Assembly (NCBI GenBank): GCA_003243425.1
Contig: QFQP01000013.1
Coordinates: forward strand, 186,001-250,000
Source of the DNA: Archangium gephyra
GTDB taxonomy: Bacteria > Myxococcota > Myxococcia > Myxococcales > Myxococcaceae
Reading direction: 5' to 3'
Length of the DNA stretch: 64,000 bases
The notes below the pieces were generated by a model. That model saw only the letters and a list, made by a program, of their open reading frames with translations. It searched no databases and was not told the DNA's origin. Positions 1 through 11,069 of the stretch are shown here, piece by piece; within the stretch, counting starts at the first letter, position 1; every line of letters begins with the position of its first letter. The position numbers were made by a program, and so were the translations under genes.

Positions 1-2209
1 GCAGGTGTGGCTCGGCACCGCGCTGCACGAGACCGGTCACACGCTCAACCTGCGCCACAACTTCCAGGGCTCGTACGACTCCATCAACTACTTCGACGAG
101 TACTGGGACATCCGCAAGGACTCGCTGTTCGTGAACCAGGGTGGCGTTCGCAAGATGCCGCGCACCCCGGCTGACCTGAAGGCCAGCGCGCAGGGCACCG
201 AGGCGCAGCTCCTCGAGGGCATGCACGACAAGGAGTACTCGTCGATCATGGACTACTCCGGGAAGATCTTCGGCGACTGGGCCGGTCTCGGGAAGTACGA
301 CGAAGCGGCGATCATCTTCGCGTACTCGGGCGACACCAGGCCGGGCTACGTCGAAGTGTTCAACAACGCGCGTCGCATGTCGGCGACGTTCCCCGGCTCT
401 GACGGCACCAACGTCAAGGTGTCCGGTGCCGGCTCCGACCTGCCGCTGATCAACGTCACCCACACCACGCCGAACATCCGCAACTACACCGAGCGGTTCC
501 ACTACTCGACGGTGCCGCTGCACTTCGGTGAAGGCGCTGACGTCCTCTCGGCCATCAACGACGGCATCATCAAGCTGCGCGACCGCAGCCTCGCCAAGTG
601 GACCGACGTGGTCGCCGACGAAGAGCGCGTGCGCGCGGCGTTGCTCGCCGACCCCGAGCTCATCAACAACCCCGACACCGCTGCTGGCGTCATCGGCAAC
701 GCGCGTCTCCGCGTGCCGTACATGTTCTGCAGCGACGAGTCGGCCGACGGACCGGTGCTTTCGTGCAGCCGCTTCGACCGTGGGCCGGACTACTACGAGA
801 TCGTCCAGACCAAGCTCGAGGACTACTGGAACTACTACGTCGACTCGCACTTCCGCCGCGGCCGTGAGTCGTTCTCAGGCAACGAGGCGATGAACCGTAC
901 CTTCAGCACCTTCTACACGACGGCCAACACGTACCGTCACTGGGTGTACGAGTACTACAAGCGCACCACGCGCAATCAGGAGCAGGTCACGCGCTACAAC
1001 TTCGACGCCACCTTCCAGGACCTCTGGACCATGGCGGTGCTCGACGGCGTGAACCAGCACCTCAACGTGATGTCGGTGCCGCCGGACGGTCTGTTCATGT
1101 ACCGCAACCTCACGGGCGGCCCGCGCTGGGACCTCATCAACCAGGGCGACGACTTCGACTACGTGAACCCGACGGGTCGTGCGCGTCTCGAGGAGATCTA
1201 CCGGAGCCGCTACGGCGCGACGGACTTCGTGGTCGTGCCGCGCGGCCTCGGCCGTCGCATGTACAGCAACTACGACTACAAGTCGGGCTACAACTTCTAC
1301 AACCGCATGAACGAAGCTGGTCACTACAACGACCAGCTCGGCGCCATGTTCGCGGCGATCATCCCCGACATCTCGATTCAGGGTGTCGACATCATCGCTG
1401 ACCAGGACCGCTACAACATTCCGTACTACCTGGTGTTCCGCGACGAGTTCCAGGCGACGTTCAGCGCGCTCTGGGCGAACGACGAAGAGAAGATTCGCCC
1501 GGAGGTCTACAAGCTGGCGCTCCCCACGTACCCCATGGGCGGCAAGAACAACGACGGTATCGGCAACCCGGCGATCGGCCGTGAGCTCGAAGAAGCGGTG
1601 AACATCAATTGGCGCACGTACGTGCGCGGCACCGACTTCTTCCAGGGCTTCAACTACCCGCGTGAACGGACGACCTGCTCGGGGCAGCAGCACCCGTACC
1701 GTGACGACTGCTTCGTGTCGGGCTCGCGCGCCGCGCCCGCGAACATTCAGCTCACGTGGACCAGCCGCATCTACGCGCTGCTCTTCGGCATGGCGTACTT
1801 CCGCATCAACTACGACCTCGACTACGCGAAGGCCAACCAGATCTTCAAGCTGGGCTCGCGCGAGGACTTCTCGATCGCGGCCGGCTACCACACGGTCGAA
1901 GTGGCCGACGTGAACACCGGTCACCGCTACGTCGCGATCGAGAAGGACGGGGCGCCTCGCAACAGCACTGGTGCGATTCGCATGATCGGTATCGCCAACG
2001 AGTACAGGACGATGGTCGAGAACCCGGCCACCTGCCCGTTGCCCGACTACATCTTCTTCCAGGGCTACAGCTGCATGAGTGCCCAGGCTGCCAACAACCC
2101 CGCGCTGCTCGAGGATCGCCGCAAGTTCTGGATGGAGCTCTTCCAGGACTCGATTCGTGACCTCGACCTGCAGCGCGGCATGTACGACGTGCTCGGGAAG
2201 GCGTTCTGA
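1..2209 (+). CDS. Zinc metalloprotease of the met-zincin type, 5' truncated by window edge
   Basis: The last 735 residues of a large protease; the frame is open at base 2, so the start lies upstream. At 26-58 it reads HETGHTLNLRH, the zinc-binding helix of metzincins (HExxHxxGxxH), with the usual Gly replaced by Asn. A Met-turn-like SIMDY follows at 242-256, the expected order for this clan. The sequence resembles the DUF4953/DUF5117 zinc-dependent metalloproteases, which are usually exported. It is a clear paralogue of the next gene: both carry the HExGHTL-LRHNF block, YSSIMDY, an HYSTxPxHF stretch, VPYMFC, and a similar C-terminal end (GMYDVLGKAF against GLYDIFGRAF). The two genes are 2 bp apart at most and probably form one operon. 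The class call is firm; substrate and location are unknown. Confidence 0.85.
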   Translation, partial: QVWLGTALHETGHTLNLRHNFQGSYDSINYFDEYWDIRKDSLFVNQGGVRKMPRTPADLKASAQGTEAQLLEGMHDKEYSSIMDYSGKIFGDWAGLGKYDEAAIIFAYSGDTRPGYVEVFNNARRMSATFPGSDGTNVKVSGAGSDLPLINVTHTTPNIRNYTERFHYSTVPLHFGEGADVLSAINDGIIKLRDRSLAKWTDVVADEERVRAALLADPELINNPDTAAGVIGNARLRVPYMFCSDESADGPVLSCSRFDRGPDYYEIVQTKLEDYWNYYVDSHFRRGRESFSGNEAMNRTFSTFYTTANTYRHWVYEYYKRTTRNQEQVTRYNFDATFQDLWTMAVLDGVNQHLNVMSVPPDGLFMYRNLTGGPRWDLINQGDDFDYVNPTGRARLEEIYRSRYGATDFVVVPRGLGRRMYSNYDYKSGYNFYNRMNEAGHYNDQLGAMFAAIIPDISIQGVDIIADQDRYNIPYYLVFRDEFQATFSALWANDEEKIRPEVYKLALPTYPMGGKNNDGIGNPAIGRELEEAVNINWRTYVRGTDFFQGFNYPRERTTCSGQQHPYRDDCFVSGSRAAPANIQLTWTSRIYALLFGMAYFRINYDLDYAKANQIFKLGSREDFSIAAGYHTVEVADVNTGHRYVAIEKDGAPRNSTGAIRMIGIANEYRTMVENPATCPLPDYIFFQGYSCMSAQAANNPALLEDRRKFWMELFQDSIRDLDLQRGMYDVLGKAF

Positions 2210-2211
2210 TC

Positions 2212-5200
2212 ATGGCTACGAACTTTCAACTGGGAACGAACATGAACCGCCTGTTCCGCATCGCCGTGTCTGCCACCGCCGCGCTCGTCGCGGTGGGTTG
2301 TGGTCAGCCCGAGCTCATCGACCGTACGCAGCCCAACTACGTCAAGAAGTCGGAGCTGGACGGTGTCTGGTACATCAAGGAGACCATCGTCGACGCGCCG
2401 AAGACGCCGTCGGGGGTCGCCACCGTCGGCAACGGCGGCAAGATGGAGAAGATCCGCTGGGAAGTGCAGGAAGACCTGCTCGTCGCCTACCGCTCGTACG
2501 AAGTGGTGCCCGGCGCCGACCCGCGCGTCGACCGTGAGAACTCCACGCTCGGCAACGTGATCTTCCAGGACGGTCGCCCGTACAAGGGCAACCCGGTCTT
2601 CGCGTACAAGATCCTCAGCCACTTCGATCGGCAGCGTGAATACAACCCGGCGACCGGCGAGCAGAACAACGTGCTCGTCGAGAACACGTCGGACCGCCCC
2701 TGGTATCAGCGCCAGTACATGCGCGTGGCCTGGGGTCAGAACGTGGCGGCCAACGCCGAGTCTGACTGCACCAACCGCGTCTCGCCCTGGCAGGGCCCGC
2801 TCGGCGGCCTCGGCTGCATCAACGGCGGCGGGTGGATCCTCCGCTTCGTCACCGACCAGGACCAGCAGGCGCAGGACCAGGCCCAGGTCTTCGAGTACGA
2901 CGCGAACAAGAACCTGAAGTACTTCGACTGGACCACGCAGGCCATCATCAACCCGCCCAGCGTGTACTACCCGGGCTACGGCAACCTGCCGCTGTGCTTC
3001 TTCAGCCCCACGACCGACTGCGAGAGCGTCGACGTTCGCATTCGCACGTCGGTGATGAAGGTCGATCAGGAGATCGCCAACGACTACGAGCCCCTCGTTT
3101 ACGGCGACAAGCTGATGACGAAGTTCGGCTACTTCCGTCAGGAGTCGTACAGCTACTCGAAGGACTACTACTACACGTACGCGGGTCAGCAGTTCTTCGC
3201 GATGCGCCACAACATCTGGGACCGCGCTCACCGTGCTGATGGCTCGGTGATTCCGGTCACGCAGCGCGCGGTTCGCCCCATCGTGTACTTCATGTCGCAG
3301 AACACGCCGATCGAGATTCAGGCGACCGGCTCCGGGCACATCGCCTCGCAGCAGGGCTACCCCGTCACCGACACCGTCGAAGCGTCATGGGACCGCGCGT
3401 TCCGCCGCGCCGTCTCGGTGCCGCGCGGCATCGAGCCGAGCGACGTTCCTCAGATGTTCTACGTCTGTGAGTCGCCCGTGCGTGAAGGTTCGCCCGCCGC
3501 CTGCGGCAAGGCCGGCACCTACGCCCGCATCGGCGACCTCCGCTTCAACATGATTCCCTACGTCGACCAGAACGCGGGTGGCCTGCTCGGCCTCGGCCCG
3601 TCGGCGATGGACCCGGAGACCGGCATGGTCGTCTCGGCCACCGCCAACATCTACGGTCCGGTGCTCGACACGTGGGCCGGGAGCTCGGCGCAGATCATCG
3701 ACGTCGTCAGCGGTGAGCTGTCGCTCGACCGGCTGGTGTCCGGCGCGGACATCAAGGACTTCGTGAAGATGAACCTTCACGCCACCGACCCGCGTCGGCC
3801 GCTCAACGGGCCGTGGCAGTCGCAGCAGCCGCTGATTGCCGAGGCCACGCGCCCGGCCAGCACGCTCGCCGCGGTCGACGGCAAGCTCCGCCAGATGGCG
3901 CTGCAGTGGCGCGGCAACGGCTCGATGCCGCTGCTCAAGGAGAACCGCCGCCAGGTGGTCGAAGCGCTGCTCGCGCAGAACCCGGCACTCGAAGAGGAAC
4001 TCGTGGGCATGCCCGAGGTTCGCGTGGCCGTTCAGTCGATGCAGACCAGCCAGGCGTTCAAGGCCAAGGTGCTGACCGACTCGTCGCTGTACCGCACGGT
4101 CGCTCGCAACCTGCTGTTCGGCAATGACCCCATCGAGCAGGCGCGCAAGGAGCTCCGTGAGGCGTCGACGCCGACCATCGGTTGCTTCTACGAGTTCACC
4201 TACTCCGACGAGGACTACGAGGGTCTGGCCCAGCGCAAGATCGCGTACCAGCGCTCGCAGGTCGACGCGTACAAGGCGCAGGGCAAGTCTGATGAAGAGG
4301 CGCTCGTGCTGGCCAAGAACGACGTCTACACCTCGCTCCGCCGTGAGGCCTACCGCTCGGTGACCGAGCACGAGGTCGGTCACACGCTCGGCTTGCGCCA
4401 CAACTTCATCGCTTCTGCCGACGCGCTGAACTTCCACGACGGCTACTGGGACCTCCGCAAGGACACCATCGGCGTCGAGGTCGGTGGTCGCCGTGTGCTG
4501 GCGGTCACGCCGCAGAACATGCTCGACGCGGCCAAGCCCAACCAGCGTCAGATCGACGCGGCCATGTACGAGTACCAGTACTCGTCGATCATGGACTACG
4601 GCGCGCGCGTCAACGCGCAGAACAAGGGCACCGGCAAGTACGACGACGCCGCGATCCTCTTCGCCTACTCGGGTGGCAGTGAGCCGGGCTGGGTCGAGGT
4701 CTTCAACGAGACCCGTCGCGACTACGCGCTGCCGAACATCACCATTCCGCTCGACAACCAGGCGAAGGTGTTCACGGTTCGCGGTGCTCACGTCGAGCTC
4801 CCGCTGGCGCAGGTGGAGCACTACACGCCCGCGTCGCTCTTCTACACCGACAAGTACCACTACTCGACGCTGCCCTTCCATTTCGCGGACCAGGGCTCCA
4901 CGTTCGCCGGCATGCTCGACCAGGGCATCGCGCGCATGCAGAAGCGCTCGTTCCGCCCGTGGCGCGAGATGGAAGCGCACTACGCGAAGATCGCGGCGCA
5001 GCTGAAGGACTACAACCTCTCGCAGACCGGTCTGCAGGAGAACGACTACACGCGCGCTCGCGACATCGTGAACGCCGCCGGTGGTCCTGCGGTGCCCGTG
5101 GAGGTGCCGTACATGTTCTGCACCGACTCGGAAGTCGGCGCGAACCTGCTCTGCAACCGCAACGACCAGGGCGCCGACGTCTACGAAATGACCTCGAAGT

Positions 5201-6459
5201 GGATCGAGCGCTTCGAGCAGGCGTACGTCTTCGAGAACTTCCGCCGCGACCGTCTCTCGCTGTCGCCTGACGCGGTCGTGAACCGTAAGTTCGGCCGCTA
5301 CCTCGGCAACGTTCCCAACGTCTACCAGCAGTGGCTGTTCAGCATCTTCCAGCTGGCGAAGTACTACGAGCTCACGCCGGAAGAGATGGACAAGTTCTAC
5401 GGCCTTGGCGACCCCATCTATCAGAACTACTGGACCATGGCCGTGATGGACTCGACGAACCTGCTGATGAAGCAGTTCACGATTCCGTCGTCGGGCTACC
5501 ACGGCAAGCGGGCGGACGGCACGTGGGAGTACGTCGGCACCGGCGACCTGCAGAACCGTCGTCTCGACAGCGCCGCCGAGCTCAACCTGAAGACCGAACT
5601 CGCCAAGCCGATCAACGGTGGCTACTCCGACATCGTCTACGTGCCGCGCGGCCCGGGTCGCAACATGTTCACGGTGTACGACACCTTCGGTTACGACGGG
5701 TTCAGCCGCGTGAACGAGGCCGGTCACTTCTGGGACGTTCTGTCGGCGATGCTGGCGCTCATCACCAGCGAGACGAACTTCCTCGGCGTCGACCGCGGCT
5801 CGGACGCGTTGCGCTACTCGCTGCCGTACTACCTGACGTTCAACCTGGAGCTGGCGCCGTTCTTCAACAACTACTGGACCGAGAACCGCCCGTACTTCTC
5901 GCCCAACCTCGCCAAGCAGAGCGACGGTACGGCGTTCATCCAGCTGGCCGACTACATCCGCGCCGAGAACTTCATCCCCGGCTTCGTGTACCCGCCGGCG
6001 CCGGTCACGCCGGTCGACGGCAACGGCGCGCAGATGGTGTTCTCGAAGGTCGCGCCGGTGTCGACGTGGACGGCGCGGTTCTACGCGCAGTTCTTCTCGA
6101 TGGCGTACTTCACGGCCAACTACAATCTGGAGTTCGCCAGCTTCAACCAGGTATTCCGCCTCGGCTCGGGCGACAACCTGACCCCGGCGGCGGGCTTCTC
6201 GGTGGTGACCTACGAAGACCCGTTCGGCGGCGGCTACATCTACGCCGCCATGAAGAAGACCGGCGCCACCGAACCTCCGGCAGGTGCGGCGATGGTCGAG
6301 CGCGCGGCGACGTACCGCAGCAAGTGGGAGCTCGCGATCAGCTCGAACCAGCCGGTCGACGGCAAGAGCGCGACGGAGTGGGAGGCCGAGGTTCGCCAGG
6401 CCACCCGCACGCTCGAGATGATGCGCGGTCTGTACGACATCTTCGGCCGCGCGTTCTAA
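2212..6459 (+). CDS. Large lipoprotein zinc metalloprotease (met-zincin)
   Basis: 1415 residues from ATG 2212, or 1405 from ATG 2242. The second start gives a cleaner lipoprotein signal (MNRLFR, hydrophobic core, VAVGC lipobox with Cys at residue 20), so I favour it biologically; 2212 has GGGAAGG about 10 bp upstream. The zinc motif HEVGHTLGLRH at 4369-4401 (residue about 720) matches the metzincin consensus HExxHxxGxxH exactly, and a Met-turn-like SIMDY follows about 65 residues later. Roughly 700 residues precede the catalytic motif, longer than usual for the DUF5117/DUF4953 family. It is the downstream member of a tandem paralogous pair. A predicted outer-surface or periplasmic protease; substrate unknown. 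Confidence 0.88.
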   Translation: MATNFQLGTNMNRLFRIAVSATAALVAVGCGQPELIDRTQPNYVKKSELDGVWYIKETIVDAPKTPSGVATVGNGGKMEKIRWEVQEDLLVAYRSYEVVPGADPRVDRENSTLGNVIFQDGRPYKGNPVFAYKILSHFDRQREYNPATGEQNNVLVENTSDRPWYQRQYMRVAWGQNVAANAESDCTNRVSPWQGPLGGLGCINGGGWILRFVTDQDQQAQDQAQVFEYDANKNLKYFDWTTQAIINPPSVYYPGYGNLPLCFFSPTTDCESVDVRIRTSVMKVDQEIANDYEPLVYGDKLMTKFGYFRQESYSYSKDYYYTYAGQQFFAMRHNIWDRAHRADGSVIPVTQRAVRPIVYFMSQNTPIEIQATGSGHIASQQGYPVTDTVEASWDRAFRRAVSVPRGIEPSDVPQMFYVCESPVREGSPAACGKAGTYARIGDLRFNMIPYVDQNAGGLLGLGPSAMDPETGMVVSATANIYGPVLDTWAGSSAQIIDVVSGELSLDRLVSGADIKDFVKMNLHATDPRRPLNGPWQSQQPLIAEATRPASTLAAVDGKLRQMALQWRGNGSMPLLKENRRQVVEALLAQNPALEEELVGMPEVRVAVQSMQTSQAFKAKVLTDSSLYRTVARNLLFGNDPIEQARKELREASTPTIGCFYEFTYSDEDYEGLAQRKIAYQRSQVDAYKAQGKSDEEALVLAKNDVYTSLRREAYRSVTEHEVGHTLGLRHNFIASADALNFHDGYWDLRKDTIGVEVGGRRVLAVTPQNMLDAAKPNQRQIDAAMYEYQYSSIMDYGARVNAQNKGTGKYDDAAILFAYSGGSEPGWVEVFNETRRDYALPNITIPLDNQAKVFTVRGAHVELPLAQVEHYTPASLFYTDKYHYSTLPFHFADQGSTFAGMLDQGIARMQKRSFRPWREMEAHYAKIAAQLKDYNLSQTGLQENDYTRARDIVNAAGGPAVPVEVPYMFCTDSEVGANLLCNRNDQGADVYEMTSKWIERFEQAYVFENFRRDRLSLSPDAVVNRKFGRYLGNVPNVYQQWLFSIFQLAKYYELTPEEMDKFYGLGDPIYQNYWTMAVMDSTNLLMKQFTIPSSGYHGKRADGTWEYVGTGDLQNRRLDSAAELNLKTELAKPINGGYSDIVYVPRGPGRNMFTVYDTFGYDGFSRVNEAGHFWDVLSAMLALITSETNFLGVDRGSDALRYSLPYYLTFNLELAPFFNNYWTENRPYFSPNLAKQSDGTAFIQLADYIRAENFIPGFVYPPAPVTPVDGNGAQMVFSKVAPVSTWTARFYAQFFSMAYFTANYNLEFASFNQVFRLGSGDNLTPAAGFSVVTYEDPFGGGYIYAAMKKTGATEPPAGAAMVERAATYRSKWELAISSNQPVDGKSATEWEAEVRQATRTLEMMRGLYDIFGRAF

Positions 6460-6488
6460 GCGTCGGTTCGAAGGCCTGAAGTGAACAT

Positions 6489-6519
6489 GGCGCTCGGCTC
6501 CTCCAAAGGGCCGGGCGCC
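6489..6519 (+). terminator. Candidate terminator after the metalloprotease pair
   Basis: GGCGCTCGGC at 6489-6498 pairs with GCCGGGCGCC at 6510-6519, ten pairs with one G-U, around an 11-nt loop. It lies 30 bp after the protease stop codon. The downstream sequence (TCGTCATTTC) has no real T-run, so termination is uncertain. Confidence 0.45.
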
Positions 6520-6560
6520 TCGTCATTTCAAGCGTTCGCGGGTTTCGCTACAAGAGTCGG

Positions 6561-7400
6561 GTGCAGCTCGCGCCGCGTCAGCTCGACCTCTTCTCGCGTG
6601 GGACGCGCGCGCCGGTTCACCGGCCCTATGAAACACAGCCCGTCGCCGTGCCGAGCGTGGCTGAACCCGGGCCACGGGAGCCGGAGCGTGAAGCCACGCC
6701 GCCGTTGCCGAGCCGACAGGAGACGCTCAAGCGGGCCCGCGCACTCGCGCAGCAGATCGCCGCGCACCTGGGCCAGGACGTCAAGGTGTTGCTCACGGTG
6801 CACGACAACCGTTCGACGATGATCAGCTTCCGGCGGCAGCCCCCGGTGCTGAAGATTCGTGCACATCACATGTTCCTCGACGCGCCCGTGCGGGTGATTC
6901 ACGCCATCGCCGACTACGCCGGCCGCGGAAACGCATCAGCGGGTGGACTGCTCGATGCGTACATCGCCGAGCGGCAGTCGGCCATCAACGCGCTGCCGCG
7001 CAAGCCGTCACCACTCGAGCCGCGCGGCCAGTGCTTCGACCTGCAGGAACTCTTCGACGCCGTGAACCGCGACCACTTCGACGGGAAGGTGGACGCGCGC
7101 ATTGGCTGGGGGCGTCACACCAGCAAGCGTCGCCGAAAGTCGATTCGTCTCGGTGTCTACGATCACAAGGCCCGGGAGATTCGCCTGCACCCCGCGCTCG
7201 ACCGCCCCGACGTGCCGCGCTTCTTCGTGGAGTTCATCGTCTTCCACGAGATGCTCCACCAGCTCTTCCCGAGCGACCGTCACACCGGCCGCCACGTGCA
7301 CCACCCGCGCGCCTTCCGTGAGCGCGAGCGGGCGTTCCCCAAATTCAAGCTGGCGATGGACTGGGAGCGTCAGCACTTGCAGGAACTGCTGCGCCGTTAA
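6561..7400 (+). CDS. SprT-like zinc metalloprotease domain protein
   Basis: 279 residues with a GTG start and no strong ribosome site. The C-terminal half carries HEMLH at about residue 229, preceded by a hydrophobic FVEFIVF helix and followed by a His-rich stretch (DRHTGRHVHHP) that could give the third zinc ligand. This layout fits SprT/YgjP-type metallopeptidases. The N-terminal about 70 residues are Pro/Arg-rich and low in complexity. It has no signal peptide, so it is probably cytoplasmic. SprT-like proteins elsewhere act on DNA-protein crosslinks, but nothing here proves that role. It stands alone, convergent with the ASCH gene, whose stop overlaps its end by 4 bp. Confidence 0.7.
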   Translation: MQLAPRQLDLFSRGTRAPVHRPYETQPVAVPSVAEPGPREPEREATPPLPSRQETLKRARALAQQIAAHLGQDVKVLLTVHDNRSTMISFRRQPPVLKIRAHHMFLDAPVRVIHAIADYAGRGNASAGGLLDAYIAERQSAINALPRKPSPLEPRGQCFDLQELFDAVNRDHFDGKVDARIGWGRHTSKRRRKSIRLGVYDHKAREIRLHPALDRPDVPRFFVEFIVFHEMLHQLFPSDRHTGRHVHHPRAFRERERAFPKFKLAMDWERQHLQELLRR

Positions 7401-8032
7401 CGCTTTGGCTTCGCGGCGGTCCTCTTCTTCGAGGCCTTGCCCGGGCTCAATTCGAGGAAGCGACGGCCTCGCGGGCTGACCTCGTAGCCGACCTCGAAGC
7501 TCTGCGTGAGCCCGAGCTTCTTCAGCTTCCGCACGTCGACCTTGAACGGCAGCGTCTCGCGGCCGAACTTGAGCGCGAGCTGAGACGCCGCGACGCGTTG
7601 ATGCGTGTCGATCAACGCCAGCACGTCGCGCGTCCACGCGCCGCCCCGGTCGAGCCGTTCGAGGCGCTTCTCGATCTCCGCGACGTCATCGGCGGTCAGG
7701 TTGGTCTCGAGCGCGATCGAGACGCGATCTCCGTCGCCCCCGTACTTCAGCGCAACGCGAAACACCTTCGTGGACGGAGTGAGCCTCTTCTTCGCGACCG
7801 GCGCCATGAACTCGAGCAACTCGGCGCGCGAAGTGAAGCCGCCGGCGCGCGCGTCATCGTCGGTGATGCTCGAAAGAGAGACCTGCTCGACGCCTTCGAC
7901 CTCGACCACGCCGATGGGATGCACCCGATACCGCCCGCCGACTTTCACGTGAGGCTTGTCCCACTGACGAAACGTGAGACGCACCGCGCCATCTACGAGA
8001 CCCGCGTGAAACCGCTTCTGGAAGAGGAGCAC
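7397..8032 (-). CDS. ASCH-like domain protein with basic C-terminal tail
   Basis: About 211 residues from GTG 8032, which gives an N-terminus MLLFQKRFHAGLVDG typical of ASCH-type (PUA-fold) RNA-binding proteins. An ATG at 8056 would add eight residues and overlap the pyk start codon, so I prefer 8032. The LLF-KRF...LTFR-W...VGGRYRVHPIGVVEV block is the ASCH-like part (residues 1-100). The middle is helical, and the protein ends in a Lys/Arg/Ala tail (KASKKRTAAKPKR) suggestive of nucleic-acid binding. Divergent from pyk with a possibly shared promoter. Function unknown. Confidence 0.65.
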   Translation of the reverse strand: MLLFQKRFHAGLVDGAVRLTFRQWDKPHVKVGGRYRVHPIGVVEVEGVEQVSLSSITDDDARAGGFTSRAELLEFMAPVAKKRLTPSTKVFRVALKYGGDGDRVSIALETNLTADDVAEIEKRLERLDRGGAWTRDVLALIDTHQRVAASQLALKFGRETLPFKVDVRKLKKLGLTQSFEVGYEVSPRGRRFLELSPGKASKKRTAAKPKR

Positions 8033-8038
8033 GTGCGT

Positions 8039-8049
8039 CCGTATAACGC
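8039..8049. promoter_or_regulatory. Self-symmetric -10 element between pyk and the ASCH gene
   Basis: GTATAAC at 8041-8047 reads TATAAC toward pyk (ATG at 8055) and, on the other strand, TATACG toward the ASCH gene (GTG at 8032). In both directions the -10-like hexamer ends about 7-8 bp before the start codon, implying leaderless or nearly leaderless transcripts. No convincing -35 is visible on either side. Inferred from sequence only. Confidence 0.4.
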
Positions 8050-8054
8050 CGCGC

Positions 8055-9485
<1,431 letters not shown>

Positions 9486-9502
9486 TCGCCGGCGCGCGCT
9501 CG

Positions 9503-11008
9503 TCACTTCGACTTGAGCGCGCGCTTCGGCACGTCGGCTTCCACGAAGATGCGGAACAGCTCCTTGTCGAGCTGACCGCCTTCGGACTCCTTCTTGAGGA
9601 TGTCGAGCGCGAGCTCGTGCGGCACCGCCTTCTTGTACGGCCGGTCGCTCGCGGTCAGCGCGTCGTAGATGTCGCTGATGGCCATCATCTTGGCCTGAAT
9701 CGGGATCTGCTCGGCGGCGATGGCGCGCGGGTACCCCTTGCCGTCGAGCTTCTCGTGATGGGCATAGGCGATCTCGGGCACGCGACGCAGGGTTCGGGTC
9801 CACGGGATCTGCGCGAGAAAACGGAAGGTGTGGGTGACGTGCGACTCGATCTCGCGACGCTCGGTGGCCGACAGCGACCCACGCGGTATCGACAACACCT
9901 GCACTTCATTGGGCGTGAGCAGCATCTGCGGCTTCTCGCGAGAATCGTTGAAGGCCATGGCCGAGATGCCCGAGAGCTTCTCGAAGCCACCTTGCGCCAA
10001 CACCGTGGGGCGATTGCTCTGGAGCACGAACTCCATGGCGTCATCGACCTCTTTCAACTCGCGCGCGAGCCGCTCGTTCTCTTCGAGCTCGATGGCCACG
10101 AACTCACGCTCACCACGCAGGCGAATCGCGTCCACGCGGCGCACCATCGACGCGAGCTGACGATCTTTTCGGGCCAGCTCGAAGCGCTGCTTCAACACCT
10201 CGAGCTCGTGCGGGTAGAGCTTCTCGGCCTTCACCAGCACCGGCTCGCGCACGCCGATCTTCCCGAAGTCATGCAGCAGCGACGCGTAGCGGATCTCCTG
10301 AATCTGTTCGGCTGAGAACGAGAGCTCCTTGTACGGGCCGTCAGGCGCCATCTCGGTGGCTTCGGCGAGCGTCACCGTCAGCGACGCCACGCGACCGGAG
10401 TGACCAGCCGTCGTCGGGTCACGCGATTCGATGGCCATCACCGACGCCTGCACGAAGCCTTCGAACAACCCGCGAATCTCCTCGTGCAGCATCGCGTTCT
10501 CGATCGCCTGCGCCGCCTGACCGCCGAGCGCCTTCAACAGCTCTTCGTCTTCGGCGTCGAACTCGCCGCCAGTCGCGTTGAGCGCCTGCAGCACGCCGGT
10601 GATGTCTCCGCGGGTGTCGCGCATCGGCACGCAGAGCACCGACCTGGTGCGGTAGTTGTTCTTCGAGTCCCAATCGCGCTGGAAGCGGGCATCGTCGTAC
10701 GCGTCGCGGAGGTTCACCACTTCGCCGGTCTGCGCGACCGACCCCGCGATGCCCTGCCCGAGTGGAACGCGAATCTCCTGCTTGGTGCCTTGCGCCACGC
10801 GGCTCCAGAGCTCGTTGCGCGCGCGGTCGACGATGAACAGCGAGCAGCGATCTGCTTCGACGACGCGCGTGGCCTCACGGAGAATCAGCGGCAGCAGCTC
10901 GTCGAGGCTGTGGGCAGCGGCCATCGCCTTTGCAACTTCGAGAATGGCTTGGAGCTTGTCGGCGCGTCTGCGTGCCTGCTCGAGGGAGGCCGCCTGGGTG
11001 TCGTCCAC
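9503..11008 (-). CDS. GAF / HD-GYP domain protein (putative c-di-GMP phosphodiesterase)
   Basis: 501 residues if started at GTG 11008; longer versions read into the opposite-strand rpe gene. Order: a short coiled coil, a GAF sensor (about residues 35-185, LGQGIAGSVAQTGEVV), then a metal-dependent HD domain with LLHDFGKIG at about residue 244 and HHEKLDGKGYP at about 416, then SDIYDALTASDRPYKKA. Those motifs define HD-GYP enzymes, which hydrolyse cyclic di-GMP. The gap between the HD and GYP motifs is about 170 residues because a coiled-coil-rich stretch is inserted; about 60 is usual. Cytoplasmic, with no membrane segment seen. Divergent from rpe. Confidence 0.85.
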   Translation of the reverse strand: MDDTQAASLEQARRRADKLQAILEVAKAMAAAHSLDELLPLILREATRVVEADRCSLFIVDRARNELWSRVAQGTKQEIRVPLGQGIAGSVAQTGEVVNLRDAYDDARFQRDWDSKNNYRTRSVLCVPMRDTRGDITGVLQALNATGGEFDAEDEELLKALGGQAAQAIENAMLHEEIRGLFEGFVQASVMAIESRDPTTAGHSGRVASLTVTLAEATEMAPDGPYKELSFSAEQIQEIRYASLLHDFGKIGVREPVLVKAEKLYPHELEVLKQRFELARKDRQLASMVRRVDAIRLRGEREFVAIELEENERLARELKEVDDAMEFVLQSNRPTVLAQGGFEKLSGISAMAFNDSREKPQMLLTPNEVQVLSIPRGSLSATERREIESHVTHTFRFLAQIPWTRTLRRVPEIAYAHHEKLDGKGYPRAIAAEQIPIQAKMMAISDIYDALTASDRPYKKAVPHELALDILKKESEGGQLDKELFRIFVEADVPKRALKSK

Positions 11009-11069
11009 GGCCGGGGATCTTCGTCTGAAGCTGCGCGGCTCGGCAACCTTCGTGGTACCACCCGAACTC

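Noticed and set aside
3385..5727. 780-codon open frame antisense to the second metalloprotease
   Set aside because: Long antisense frames are common in this high-GC sequence. It is rich in Arg/Val/His/Leu, has no domains, and the plus-strand gene is certain.
9492..9534. Inverted repeat GCGCGCGCTC / GAGCGCGCGC between pyk and the HD-GYP gene
   Set aside because: A 23-nt loop, simple GC alternation and overlap with coding sequence make it unconvincing as a terminator.
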